Positions 36,004-47,343 of a stretch of 64,000 bases of DNA are shown one piece after another. Numbering within the stretch: position 1 is the first letter of the stretch; each line of letters opens with the position of its first letter. The notes under the pieces were generated by a model. That model made no database searches and was not told where the DNA came from. It saw only the letters and a list, made by a program, of their open reading frames with translations. Source of the stretch: Pseudeuparius sepicola (Eukaryota > Arthropoda > Insecta > Coleoptera > Anthribidae). The stretch covers positions 39,711,787-39,775,786 of the forward strand of contig OY987298.1 in the NCBI GenBank assembly GCA_963920635.1, read 5' to 3'. Position numbers and translations under genes: made by a program.

Positions 36004-36020
36004 ATTATATCTATTATATG

Positions 36021-37103
36021 TATACAGGGTGGTCCAAACTTTATCAGCAATACTTTAAAAACTGCTAGAAAATTACAAAAAAGGAGATTTTTTTCATATA
36101 AATATGTATCGAAATCCTAACGGTTTTAGATATACAATTTTTTTTATCATGTTTTCTTTTATTTTTCCGAAAGGAAGACAGCTAAGGCAAACATATTTGG
36201 TACAGTTTAAACAATCATTAAATACTATAAATTAAAAATAATTCAGCCCATCTACATTCACCAGTGCCGGAGAGACGGGGGTCAAACACCACTGGGAAAG
36301 TATTTTTTTTTGCCGTCACTAAGTTTTCCAATCGATTCTAAGAAAAGACTATTCTTGACTTTTTTTCGGAAAATGTACCGTTTTTTGAAAAATTCAATTT
36401 TATGTGTTTTAATTTTTGTAGCAGAAGAAAATCAAAGTAGGTCTAAGCTTTCGAAAATTTGCACACCTACTAAGTTTTTAATTCCGAACGATTTTCCCCA
36501 CATTACTGGTGGGAAAAATGAGATTTTTTAAATTCCCAGGACACATGATTTTTCGAATCTAGAAACCTTTTTGTAAGTTTTATGACCAAATGTTATTCAG
36601 AAAAGTTGTTCGGAATTGAAAACTCAGTATGTGTGCAAAATTTCGAGAGCCTAAACCTACTTTGATTTTCTTCTGCTAAAAAAATTAAAATGCATAAAAG
36701 TGAATTTTTCGAAAATGGTACATTTTTCGAAAAAAGTCAAGAATAGTTTTTTCTTAGAATTTATTGGAAAATTTAGTAAATAAAAAAATATTACTTTTCC
36801 AGTTTCGTACCATTTTTTTAGTAAAAAATATGATGATTGACACTGGTAGAAGTAGATGGGCTGAATTATTTTTAATTTATAGTAGGTATGTAATGAGTGT
36901 CTACACTGTACGAAATATGTTTGCCTTAGCTGTCTTCCTTTAGGAAAAATAAAAGAAAATTTGAAAAAAAAAATAGAACTTTGACGCCCTGTATATCGAA
37001 AACCGTTAGGATTTCGATACATGTTTATAGGAAAAAATCTCCTTTTTTTAATTTTCTAGCAGTTTTTAAAGTATTGCTGATAAAGTTTGGACCACCCTGT
37101 ATA
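36021..37103. mobile_element. 1.08-kb palindromic element, TATACAGGGTGGTCC ends
   Basis: Arms at about 36021-36540 and 36550-37103 fold back from TATACAGGGTGGTCCAAACT to its complement. The outer arm (with CATATTTGGTACAGT and CCAGTGCCGGAGAG) recurs at 29216-29470. The core (CAAAGTAGGTCTAAGCTTTC and neighbours) recurs in the 27531-28410 element. It contains an extra internal GACGCCCTGTATA block near 36982. No transposase. Minus ORF 36657-37022 is arm sequence. Confidence 0.9.
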
Positions 37104-37305
37104 AACATGTTTTATATTTCTGTATGTGGCCAATAAATATTTTGATATTTAGTTATAAAATTAATTTTATTTCATTTTACGATCCATCACAGACGGGTAC
37201 CTTCATTACCTTGGTACCCAGACCAATTTTTGGTGTACCTACAAAACGAGAAGCCGAAATTAAGATTCAATAGGTTCAGTGTACGAAACAAGAATATTTC
37301 AGGTA

Positions 37306-37905
37306 AATTTTTGAAGTTGTACGAAACTTTCCTGTGCGTTTCCATTTATCTGGATGACTGATTACAATAATGTCAATTGTTATAATTGGTCTGGTTATAT
37401 TCCATCTGGGTTTATTAGCATTTTTTGTAGCTACATACCATCGGAAGCTCCCGCGCACGTCACCTATCTACCGTACTTTCACCGTTTTGGTAGACATAGG
37501 GAAATAGGCCGCGCGTCGCCGTGAGTCCAGCTAGGTTTGTCAGTCGTTGGCGGGGGGAGTACACAGTAGTCCCGCACCGCTTATCAGTCGAGTTTTGCGA
37601 GCAAAAAACACGCCCCGTCCCCCGCCAACGACTGACGAACCTAGCCGAATACACGGCGGCTCCGCCCTATGTATACTAAAACGGTGAAAGTACGGTATGT
37701 ACAAAACTAATATGGGCAATTCAGATGCGACAGTACACACGGCCGGAATATTTTGTGGCTCTCGCGTCTGTCCCAGAGTTCCGGAGCGGCTTCGCGTTTT
37801 ATATGCGGGCCCGCGATACAGAAATATACTGCCGTTTTATTGCCGGCCCTTCCGGCGCGACGCGAAGCCGGGATTGCTTTGATTTTTTCGCGGCGGCGGC
37901 CATTA
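37306..37905 (-). repeat. Repeat D, copy 1, split by a MITE
   Basis: Read on the minus strand, 37896 to 37698 matches the other D copies: AAAGCAATCC, an AATAAAACGGC block, GCATATAAAACGCG, GAGAGC-ACAAAATATTC, and ATTAGTT. The match resumes past the inserted element at about 37470-37455 with TAGGTGAC. GC-rich blocks and a TATAAAA box followed about 25 bp later by a GC-rich stretch are conserved among copies. Its class is unknown; an LTR or promoter-bearing unit are possibilities. Three frames open at 37697-37953 reflect GC content. Confidence 0.65.
37469..37697. mobile_element. 225-bp TA-flanked MITE, copy 1
   Basis: The element (37471-37695) has inverted ends CCGTACTTTCACCGTTTT followed on both sides by GTA-ACATAGGG-like sequence, and TA at each boundary. 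A second, internal inverted repeat, GGTTTGTCAGTCGTTGGCGG, pairs with CCGCCAACGACTGACGAACC. It interrupts repeat D: D sequence continues on both sides. No coding capacity. The second copy at 45548-45792 is highly similar. Confidence 0.85.
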
Positions 37906-38211
37906 AGGAAATACTACACGGCAGGTGAATTACACGTCGGTTCTGCAGAATAAAAATTGCCACGTTATAAGGAAAGAAGGGCTAATCGCGTTGTTGCATC
38001 GATACTTTTACGAGGCTAGCGTTACCGTAATGTGACGTCAAGGATGGTTTGCTAAAACTGGCCACAGGGCAACATTTTTGTTGAGGTTAAGTATAGACAC
38101 TTTAGTGAAGTGATACCAAGATGATCTTACCGGAGTGTTGTCACTGAGAGTGGTTGGTGCTGTGTTTATTGTGTAAACATTTTAGTGAAAATATAACATA
38201 CGTAACTAGCT
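37906..38211. other. Unassigned DNA
   Basis: No gene or repeat partner is recognised between repeat D and the following palindrome. Confidence 0.3.
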
Positions 38212-39622
38212 GCTCAATCTAATGCCCTTTTTGGATTTTTAAAAAAGTTCATGGCTCACTAGATATTTTGAAAAGAGTGTTTTTTTTTTGCTATTTCATC
38301 AGATCTCTTTAGCTCCGTTATTTCTGATTATACAGAAAAACTGCAGAGACAAAAATTGTAGATAACTTTGGGTTTAATATAAGATAATCTAATCCGATTT
38401 TTTATGTTGTTTGCGATTTTTGAGATATGGCATAAACTTTTGTTTTTTTTTTTAATGTAAATCATAGTTGGCTGTGGCCTTATCAAATCCGCCTTTTTTT
38501 ATCTTTCCAAAGATATAATACTCGGCGTAGTTGTAATGTTCTGATTTTTTTAAATTTTCACAGTCAGCCATGGAATATTTTCATCATTACGTTCTATTTT
38601 ATAATAATTAGACATATACTTCAAACTTTCTAATATTTGGTTTTTAGCTGGTAACAAAATGCAACAAGATAAAACAAAAATTAAAAAACTCAAATTCAAA
38701 TTATTAATAAAATAAAAATAAAAGGTGTTCAAACAATCCACCTTTATTATTTATGCAAATATTGCATCTTTTTAAAACTGAATTTGCCGCCTCTTAGAGA
38801 GCGCCTGTCGATACTGGGCAATTGCTTCTAAAACAGCTGCTCTTAATTCATTATTCATATTCATTAATTGTCTCAAACTTTATTTTGTACTGTTCCCCAC
38901 AAAAAGAAATCCAAAACAAACAAATCGGGAGATCGGGGCGGCCAGGAAATAGGTCTATTTCTCCCTATCCAACTATTTGGATAGAGCTGATCTAGGTAAT
39001 TTCTTACGGGCAAATAATTATGTTAATTTTTATGATAATTTTTGTTTTATTATGTTACATTTTGTTACCAGCTAAAAATAAAATATTTGGAAGTTTGAAG
39101 TATGTCTTATTATAAATAAAATTATGATAATATTCCATGGCTGACTATGTGAAAATTAAAAAAAAAAATAGAAAATTAGCCATAGCTCTTTTATTTTTAT
39201 AATAACTATGCTGAGTATTATCTTTGGAATGCTCAAAAAATGGCCGATTTGATAAGGCCACAGCCAACTATGATTTAGGTACATTTAAAAAACACAAGTT
39301 TATGTCATATCTCAAAAATCACAAACAACATAAAAAATTGGATAAGATTACCTTATTAAGCCCAAAATTATCTACAATTTTTGTCTCTACAGTTTTTCTG
39401 TATAATCAGAAATAAGGGAGCCACAGAGATATTATGAAATAGCAAAAAATCACTCTTTTTAAAATATCTAGTGAGCCATAAACTTATTTAAAAATCCAAA
39501 AGGAGCATTAGATTAAGCATTCAAAACTGCAATTCTTTGCCCATTTAACCTTTGTTCTAGCTCTGCTAGTTTCCGAGATCCCCATAGTGGTCATCGAAGA
39601 AAACTCACCGTGTGCCCTGTAT
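38212..39622. mobile_element. 1.4-kb palindromic element with a transposase remnant, copy 1
   Basis: Same family as 58320-59760. Left arm about 38212-38700, right arm about 39040-39622; the outermost 100 or so bases of the left arm are missing. The right outer end reads GAAAACTCACCGTGTGCCCTGTA. Characteristic arm blocks are CATAGTTGGCTGTGGCCTTA and TTTTAGCTGGTAACAAAATG. The centre (38703-39010) is not palindromic and encodes a transposase fragment on the minus strand. Confidence 0.9.
38703..39010 (-). pseudogene. Transposase C-terminal fragment inside the palindrome
   Basis: Minus-strand frames from 39010 read VRNYLDQLYPNSWIGR, then PISWPPRSPDLFVLDFFLWG, the third-Asp region of the DD41D transposase group. 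After a stop and frame changes come NNELRAAVLEAIAQYR and finally CNICINNKGGLFEHLL, which aligns with the C-terminus of the 2-kb transposase (VNLCIEVNGGLFEQLL). The first two catalytic Asp regions are absent. About 100 codons survive with several frame breaks. This connects the fold-back family with the DD41D transposons. Confidence 0.8.
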
Positions 39623-41594
39623 ATGTATATATTGAGTGTGTTCATTTGAAACCTAGCCACCCTTACTTCGGTAATGACAGTAAATTTTAAAATTCATCCA
39701 GACCTGTCAATTTGTAGGTATTAGTAGTCATTTTGTAATGGTAATTCACTCACTCCTGTCGTTTGTTGTTCGTGACGGAAAAATAAAGTAATTTATTATC
39801 TTCTCTTAATTTATAATATTATGTTAAAAGTAAACAAGTTTATTTTCAAAATCTGCTTTCAGGTTTACAAATAATGTTTTACTCGTTAATCTCTTCATTA
39901 TTATGTTTTGGATAGCAAATAGGAGTACCTTTGGATTATTGGTTTCGAGTAAATCGAAAAAGATGCGGTAAGTATTGGATAGTTCATCAACATCCTTACT
40001 TGCTACCTAAATTGGGTTTATTGTCTACTAGGAACGAAATTAGGGATTATAAATACATACATGGTCAGCCGTGGCTTCTCCATAAGTTCATTTGGTCAAT
40101 TAGGCCAGGAAACGAAAACATGAATTCGGAAATAAATAGTGCTCAACGGATTATTGTTTTAAGTTGTAGGGTTGACCCTTAAGGAGTAACATACAATGTT
40201 CAATAATAAACTATATTTAAAAAATGCGATTATATTTTCATGCAAAAACTCCCCAATTATTACTAATGGAGTCAAGATTGCTAATGTCTAATAATAATTC
40301 ATTCCTATCCGGAGCCGGCTGGCCGTATTTTAAATTGACCCCACGGGTTATTATGCGGCAATCCACAAAGATAAATGCATTGCAAGTGAGACAGACAACA
40401 GCATACGGCTACGAAGCCGAAAAGAGACAAGTATAACATAGCAGTCAAAGAAAATTTCCATACGAAAAATATATTGAAGTGACTTTAAATGTCGCATAGA
40501 CATTCATTGTATTGATATAATTCGATTAGATGATTCATTTTTTCATCCGAAAATTAGAAATATTTCTAGTTATGACAGTATTTGCGATAAGAGTGTGCTC
40601 CGATCACATCGATATTCACTTGACAGCGGAACCACGCTCACCAAACAGTCACTGCGATCGCAGTCGAGTGCTATGTGAAACCGCCTCCATAGGCGTAAGT
40701 AGAGTAGAGAGTAATAAAGTAGAGTAGAGAGACTACGTTGGAGCGCGCCGAATGCCGGGCATGGGCGAAAATAGCGTATCTACGTAAACAGGGCAACTTT
40801 TTTTTTTCAAAATTTCGGTTTTTCCGCGGGCTTTCGCGAAGTTTCGATGTTGCAAAAGGTGCAAAATAGTGTGGTGATTAGATTTAGCTGCGTACAGTAA
40901 AAAATCATCCCGATTACAACCACAAATAACGTCGTGAAATCCGGGATGTCAAAAGGAAATTTGAAAAATCTTTTTCTCGAAAACTACGTCCGACCGTCCA
41001 ACAGTTAACAATGTTGACGAAACAACGAGTATTGACCACTTCTTTTTCGATTTACTCGGAAACTAATTATCCGAATATGTACTACTATTATTTGGTATCA
41101 CTGTAAAACAGTTGTCAATGAGAAAGAGGAGGAAACTATATAATTATATAATTATTATTAAGAAATTACTATAACTTAGACATCATTGAAACTTTTGTGT
41201 ATGATGTAGGTACTAATAGATTCTCACGTCGAATAGTAACGAAAATATACGCTGTTTTGCAATCATTCTAATCCAGAATTTTCTAGATTAGATCTGGTAT
41301 TTTACTTGTTACAGGATATGTATTGACTATTATTGGAATTCTTAGAAAGATATGAAAATTTTTTAGGGAATAAGAGACGGATTCTTGAATAATAAAGTGA
41401 AAGATTGAACTGAAGTTTATTTATCTGAAAAGTTGTGATGGGGCTGGTATGTACATATGACGTTGCCTTTACACCACTTATCTTTCAAGCTGCAAGGCAC
41501 ACACTGTTATGCGAGCTGGGAGCATCAGCGCTTTCTTATGCCTTAAGCGATTAACCTCGGCTTCTCTTGTTTTGTGCCGTCCGCTTCCATTCTG
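39623..41594. other. Unassigned DNA
   Basis: ORFs at 39931-40182, 40224-40436 and 40530-40727 show no recognised domain. A GC-richer patch (40600-40760) has a repeated AGTAGAGTAGAGAG and a donor-like GGCGTAAGT but no supporting acceptor or coding frame. Nothing else is repeated within the window. Confidence 0.3.
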
Positions 41595-41860
41595 ATAGAA
41601 CCGACTTTATTTCCTTGCCATTATAGTTCCTTCCTAATGTTGGCCGGGAAGAACCCGTAATAAAACGGCAGTATTTCCGTATGCACCCCTCACATAAAAG
41701 CAGAGTTGCGCCGTATCCCCGAGACAGACGCGAGAGGTACAAAATATTCCTACCGTGTATATTCTTGCATATAAATTGCTTATATTAGTTCGTTATGTTA
41801 GGTGACTTCATCTTTTATACATGCTCTCTTGCAGTTTTATGCACGGCGTTCGGGTTAAAT
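41595..41860 (+). repeat. Repeat D, copy 2
   Basis: Diverged copy: AATAAAACGGCAGTATTTC, GAGACAGACGCGAGAG, ACAAAATATTCCTACCG, TTGCATATAAATTGC, TTAGTTCGTTATG, GGTGACTTCAT and TTGCAGTTTTATGC follow in the same order as in the 51.7-kb copy. The TATAAAAC box is degraded here (CACATAAAAG). Confidence 0.75.
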
Positions 41861-43127
41861 GACAGTCCAGAATAGGCGCCCCAATATCTACTAGAGGCAG
41901 ATGCGTAGATGTGCGTAATTTTTTTGTCAGGTTACTCAATATCAATGTAATTATTAAATATCATATCTATATTTAAGTCACCGGGAGGAAATATAACGTT
42001 TTCATTATGGACAGTCATGAAACATATGAGGGCAAGACAACCCAAGGTCCCAAACGACTATGTCCAGAACAACAAATATTTGCTTGCAGCAAGCCAATGA
42101 TACAAGTATGCAAACACACATACAGTTTGTTCAGCGAATGTTCGGCCCTACGTCACAACTCCCGTCCTTGTCTGGCTCGTGAATATACGACCGATATCCG
42201 TCGTATAGTCATCCTATCTTCCACTATATCTTCATCTATATCTCCGTTGGCACTATCTATTATTTCTTCCGTCGCGGCCTTCGAACAAGATTATCCATAA
42301 TGCAGACCAGCGAAAACCTAGTTTTCTGCAGCCAAAACACGTTTTACAGCCTTTGGTATAGTTGCAAAATATAGATAGTATTGACCAACTGAGCCGGTGA
42401 CAAGAGGCTTTGAAATAGGTTCCAATTTATAGTTGATGATCTTCCATCCCCAGTCTTCAGTAAAGGCAACTAGATTTAACAGACCAGTGAAATTGTCCAA
42501 TCTATACTAGCCACATTTAGTGCAGCACAACTGCATTTATTTAGAGTGTATCTCCACGTCCAAAAATGGCTTGGTATCGAGCTAAATCCTGAAGACTGGG
42601 AAAATAAAAAAAGACCAATATGTACGGTCGAGTGGTCTTTCGCTTGAGAATAAATTCACCTAGAAAAAATTCTGCTAGTTTTTGTTGAGATAATTTCACG
42701 AATACGATTTTATATATTTATTAAAAATTTAGCAAAAGAAGAAATATAATTCCAAATTGTTTTTACGCTATATTCCTTATAATTTTCACCATTTGCTTTC
42801 TTCGTATTGAAGCCAGAATCACATAACATATTTGCCAGTTCAGTTACCGTTGTGATAGCCAACAGTACGTCCCTAATTTCTTTCTTCGTACTCTTCGACT
42901 CTTTCCGAACAGCTTCGTCTGTAAAAGTTCAAACAACATAACGCCTGATATCGGAGGTTTAAACGGAGGTCTAATATAAACAACAGGTAGAGTAATGTAA
43001 AAGTCTGCGCAGTCGTGGTAGGTATTTCCACCTCTAATATTGTAATTCGTCAAGTTGATGAAAGGTATTATCGATATAATAGGCACACCACTTGTTATAT
43101 TACCCCTGATGTAAATTACTAATTTAT
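41861..43127. other. Unassigned DNA
   Basis: The 97-codon ORF at 42007-42300 is Ser-rich at its end and shows no known domain. No repeats were matched. Confidence 0.3.
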
Positions 43128-44020
43128 GTACAGGGTGTCCACGAAATATTTGACCCCCCACTAACTATTTTATTTTTTGAGCTAGAAACACGAATAAAAA
43201 AGCATTTTGTAGAGAATTTTATTAATTTTTTTGCGGTTTTATTGCATTTTATATAGGGTGTTTAGAAAAAGAGTGGCAAACTAAACTTATGTTTTTTTTT
43301 AAATGAAACACCGTATATATTTTTGCATTTTTGAAATCTTCTCATCAAGGCAATTAAAATGATATTAAACTTTGTGGCATTATCTTTTTCCGTTTTTGAA
43401 AAAATCCGTTTTCAACTTTTATACTAAATTTATTTAACTCGAATTTGTGGATCTCGTGATAAAGATAGATGATCGATGTAATAACAAAAAATATTTGTTT
43501 CAAACAAGAGAGTAATATAGTGAAACTCCAAAATGTTTAGGAGCCTTTTCAAATTTTACTGATTATATTCTCGAAATAAAAAATTTCAGGAAAATCGTAA
43601 AAGCTCCTAAGTATTTTGGAGTTTCACTATGTTACTCTCCTGTTTAAAACCAATATTTTTTGTTATTTCATCGATCATCTATCTTTATCAAGAGATCCAC
43701 AAATTCGAGTTAAATAAATTTAGTATAAAATTTAAAAACGGAATTTTTCAAAAACGGAAAAAGATAATGCCACAAAGTTTAACATCATTTTAATTGCCTT
43801 GATGAGCAGATTTCAAAAATGCAAAAATATATAGGGTATTCCATTTAAAAAAAACATAAGTTTAGTTTGCCACTCTTTTTCTAAACACCCTATATAAAAT
43901 GCAATAAAACCGCAAAAAAATTAATAAAATTCTCTACAAAATGCTTTTTTATTCGTGTTTCTAGCTCAAAAAATAAAAAAGTTAATAGGAGGGGTCAAAT
44001 ATCTCGTGGACACCCTGTAC
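43128..44020. mobile_element. 0.89-kb three-layered palindrome, TACAGGGTGTCCACG ends
   Basis: Symmetrical layers can be read inward. The outer end TACAGGGTGTCCACGA spans about 43129-43250. A second terminus, TATAGGGTGTTTAGAAAAAG, lies at about 43252, with its mirror at about 43895. A third, inverted terminus, AAATGAAACACCGTATATAT, is at about 43301. Then comes a core (CATCAAGGCAATTAAAATGA, CTTTGTGGCATTATCTTTTT) and a short centre near 43570. The core, but not the outer layer, is shared with 54011-54808. Confidence 0.9.
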
Positions 44021-45039
44021 ATCGCACTGCCGGCAGGACGAAAATCAGTCATTGAGGACTTCAACAATCGTAATATTTAAGATCTTCCCGACCTTTTGGT
44101 AGGACTGAAAGTAGTATAAAAAAATTCGTTAAAATTTAAACTTTCAGCTTATTTTTTTTATCAAGACTATATAGATACCTTAAACCGCTGAGAGTTGATC
44201 TGTCAAATACCCGGTATTTTAGTCACAACATTTATACGCGCGGAGTAGCATGTTTCTATGTTCTGTGTTGTCTACTTGGTTTGGTTACTGAACAGCGGCG
44301 GTCCGCGAAGTGTTAAATAGTATAAGAAATGTCAGATCCAAAAATTGCTCTCTAGTGCTTTGGGATCAATATATTTATGCCTTACGAGTGAAAGCACGTG
44401 AAAGACACTGAACCAGGTAAGTTTTTGATTACATAATGAATATTTAGTTGGAATTATACGACTTTTCAATTCAGTAGGTACTAGGTATATTGTGTTCATT
44501 TTATAGATTATAAGGGTCTCGTTTTATATACTTATAAAAATGTATATTACAAAACTTTATTGTTCTGATGATAGTTTAATCAATTCCTACTCGAATTCCT
44601 ATATTGGGAAATTACTTTCTTAATACAATGCTAATACTAACGCTACTCATGTTTTATTTGTTCTATTAAGAGTTTTATTTTTATTTGGCACATTTTATCT
44701 ATTTATCAAACATGTATATCTGTTTGTTCTTTTTTATGTTCTGAAATTTGATTTCTTTTAATAAACCTCAGAGATGTTGAAATCGATAATACTATCGAAA
44801 CAATACTGGCACTTGGACTCTGTCGTCCTCCCTGAAGGCCAAATATATTATGCACTCTTAGCTCGTGTTAAAAGTGCTTCCAGCTTCCAGCAGGACAACT
44901 CCTTATACGTTCTATAATTGAGGGAAGCATTTTTGAATATATAGGTTATCTAAGTGTGGTTAAATCGCCATATTTTGACGCCCAAAAATTTACGATTAAT
45001 AGGTTGGCCTTCCTTTCTGGGACACCCTGTAGAACGCGA
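44021..45039. other. Unassigned DNA ending in a lone CACCCTGTA terminus
   Basis: Around 44195-44420 a GC-richer stretch ends in a donor-like CCAGGTAAGTTTTT, but no open frame leads into it. From about 44955 sequence of fold-back style ends TCTGGGACACCCTGTA at 45039, directly joined to repeat D. No gene is recognised. Confidence 0.35.
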
Positions 45040-45310
45040 AGATGCGAAGATTCAGCGGACAAGTCTCTGAGAGCTACAAAATATACTTTCCGCATATATT
45101 ATTTTATTCTTGAATATAAATTGCTTATACTAGTTCATCATGTAGGTGACTTCATATTTTATGCATGCGCCCTTGCAGTTTTATTCCAGGCGTATTAGAT
45201 CCCGGAAAACACGTGCCCAATCATAAACCGAGCGCGTCGTAAATTTGGCCCGACGTGTTTATTAAATTGTGAAAATGCCTTTAATTTCAACAAAGACGGA
45301 GCTAGAGCTC
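45040..45310 (+). repeat. Repeat D, copy 3
   Basis: Lacks the GC-rich promoter-like part and starts at about GAGAGCTACAAAATATACTT. It then follows the other copies through TTGAATATAAATTGCTTATA, GTAGGTGACTTCATATTTTA, TGCATGCGCCCTTGCAGTTT and CCAATCATAAACCGAGCGCG. It is 5'-truncated by the junction with a CACCCTGTA terminus. Confidence 0.8.
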
Positions 45311-45547
45311 GATGCCGGCACGCAATCCTCTTATGAGTAAATTTACCGTTCGGATGAAGCTATGTGCTGAGCTGTTAGAATTAGGAATTGTGTGATGCGT
45401 TGGCTTGCGTAAATCCACTACGTAAAGTCAGGAGTAGGAATTCGGGTAATATACCTGAAGAAATGGGCAAACTAATTTTGGGCAACGAATAATTCCCAAA
45501 CCCGAAATTGTACTTTTATTATGCGGCTATTGAGCGTTATACTCGTA

Positions 45548-45792
45548 TACCGTACTTTCACCGTTTTAGACATAGGGGAATAGGGGAATAGGCAGCGCGT
45601 CGCCGTGCGTCCAGCTAGGTTTGTCAGTCGTTGGCGGGGGAAGTAGACAGTAGTCCCGCACCGCTTATCAGTCGAGTTTTGCGAGCAAAAAACACGCCCC
45701 GCCCCCCGCCAACGACTGACGAACCTATCCGAATACACGGCGGCGCGCCGCGCAGCCATGGCTATGTCTACTAAAACGGTGAAAGTAAGGTA
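45548..45792. mobile_element. TA-flanked MITE, copy 2
   Basis: Same family as 37469-37697: ends CCGTACTTTCACCGTTTT and AAAACGGTGAAAGTAAGG, TA on both sides, and the internal GTCAGTCGTTGGCGGGG inverted repeat. It carries an extra GGGGAATA duplication near the left end and an added GCGCGCCGCGCAGCC block near the right. Copies differ by small changes only, suggesting fairly recent activity. Confidence 0.85.
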
Positions 45793-46022
45793 TATTCGGA
45801 TCTACACAAGGATGTATTTCATGTATACGTATGTATGCAATAAAAAAGTATTGATAGATCATGTTCTTGTCGAAAAAGTAATGTGATTTGCAATTCTAAA
45901 TGTCATCATTCAGGTTCTTGTTCAAATAAATAATTTTTGAATACTTTCCTAGAATTTTTTAAGAATAAAGCTTTATTTTTTTGCTATATTTCTTTGTCAG
46001 TATTTAAATAATAGTTATTTAT

Positions 46023-46136
46023 GTACCAAGGCATTGAATTTCAACTTTTTGTGACTCCTGTGGAATTTAGTTGCGAGGCCTCTGGCCGAGGCACATAAAC
46101 CACATGAGTTATAAAAAGAACTTCAGTGCCGAGGTA
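46023..46136. repeat. Palindromic repeat M, copy 2
   Basis: Matches 34801-34916 with a few substitutions (GTACCAAGGCATTGAATTTC to CTTCAGTGCCGAGGTA). Repeat X begins at once after it (46137), and the sequence that follows M at 34917 reappears only after X, so X separates M from Z here. Confidence 0.85.
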
Positions 46137-46807
46137 TGGTTTAAATGAAGTTACTTGGAACAGCATAAAAACCTTTGAATTTTATACGGGTGATTTCTGC
46201 TGATAAGTCTGGTATTTTTACCAGTAGTAGAGTATGGTAAATGCTATGAAATAGATTGCGCCCCTGTGTTCCAAGTGAGTTCATTTATATTTTGCCAGGG
46301 TAGCTCGAGAACAGGTGCCTCGCGCCTCGGCAATAGAAATTCGAGACAAAACATTTTTTTGTCCATATTAAACCGCACCTGGGTATTAGCAGTAAGATGA
46401 GATGAAGGAGACAGAGACGACAGATATTGTAGTAAAAACAAGTGACTGCATGCTCGCTAATATATTATCACCAATACTTTCATGGGTTACACTCTTCGAC
46501 GGCAGGCCACATGTGCAGCGAAATGCGGTGGATAGGCGTGCCATAATTTCACAGATCTTAGGATATACTTGCGTAAATAGTTAAAATCGATATGGCTTTT
46601 TAGAGACCTTTTGATAATACTATTAATGCATTAACCTTTACGTTGTGTTTAAAGACAACCTTAAAAAAAACCTTAAAAGTGAAATATTATGTTGCTCGTA
46701 GAATATGTATATTTTTGAAAACTGCGTGACGCACTTATGCCCTATATTCTTTTTATGACGCCAATTAGAGTTTTTTTTATGCTTTTACAAGTGACTTTAG
46801 AAATACT
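46137..46807 (+). repeat. Interspersed repeat X, copy B
   Basis: About 671 bp, from TGGTTTAAATG to TTTAGAAATACT, collinear with copy A. It is followed by CTACATATTATTATTTTTAA and repeat Z (about 46812-46905), which at 34917 directly follows M. The comparison gives a filled and an empty site for X, to within a few bases. Confidence 0.8.
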
Positions 46808-46811
46808 ATAC

Positions 46812-47343
46812 CTACATATTATTATTTTTAAATCGAAAAAAAAATGTTTTATTAGGCGAAAAAATAACCACAATGGATCACCCGTCCATGAACCCAGACC
46901 CGTCGATTTTTGTTTTTGAGGGGACCTTTTTTTACAGTCAAGCCAACTCGATATGTTGATCCCCCTAATCCCTAGCAACCCCATAACTTTAAAATTTCAA
47001 CTGGAACTACCCCACTTGTGGCGCATCATTTTAAAGCCCTTGTAATTGCGAATACAGCGTCGTTTTTATAAATCTGTTGAGATTTGACAGAATTATTGGC
47101 TAAAAACGGAAAGTTGAGAATCCACTGTACGCGTAGTAATTTCGTACACAAATGCTCGCCACTAATAAGTTTTTTATCTACTACACACGACCAAATTACC
47201 TAGTTTTTATTGAAGTGTCGATCAGTTTACAAAAAAGTCACAAATGAAAAAGCTGAAGCAAAACAAAAAAGTTCATATACGAATTCAAACCTCGGTTTTC
47301 TAATTTGTGGGGGGGTCAAGTTTTCGTTGGGAAACCCTGTATA
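46812..47343. repeat. Repeat Z and a one-armed CCCTGTATA unit
   Basis: 46812-46905 matches 34917-35000 (AAAAAATGTTTTATTAGGCG, GGATCACCCGTCCA). From about 46912 to 47343 a fold-back-like single arm ends GTTGGGAAACCCTGTATA, with no opposite arm seen. Confidence 0.5.

Larger units (their letters stand above)
32945..37305 (+). mobile_element. Mutator-like element (MULE) with FLYWCH domain, interrupted
   Basis: Long inverted ends lie at about 32945-33060 and 37195-37305; shared blocks include AAATATTCTTGTTTCGTACA, TTTCGGCTTCTCGTTT and GGTCTGGGTACCA. Long inverted ends and a MULE transposase inside (33266-34580) identify the superfamily. Two later elements, 34617-36003 and 36021-37103, sit between the gene and the right end; without them the element is about 1.9 kb. 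The usual 9-bp target duplication was not found because the outer limits are blurred. Confidence 0.75.

Noticed and set aside
40600..40760. Exon or promoter near GGCGTAAGTAGAGTAGAGAG
   Set aside because: GC-richer but no open frame into the donor-like site; the repeated AGTAGAGTAGAGAG is a minor local duplication.
42007..42300. 97-codon ORF as a gene
   Set aside because: No recognisable domain, no splice or promoter support, and low-complexity Ser/Ile end.
44195..44420. 5' exon ending in CCAGGTAAGTTTTT
   Set aside because: Good donor consensus, but the nearby ATG frame stops after eight codons and no partner acceptor or coding exon is visible.
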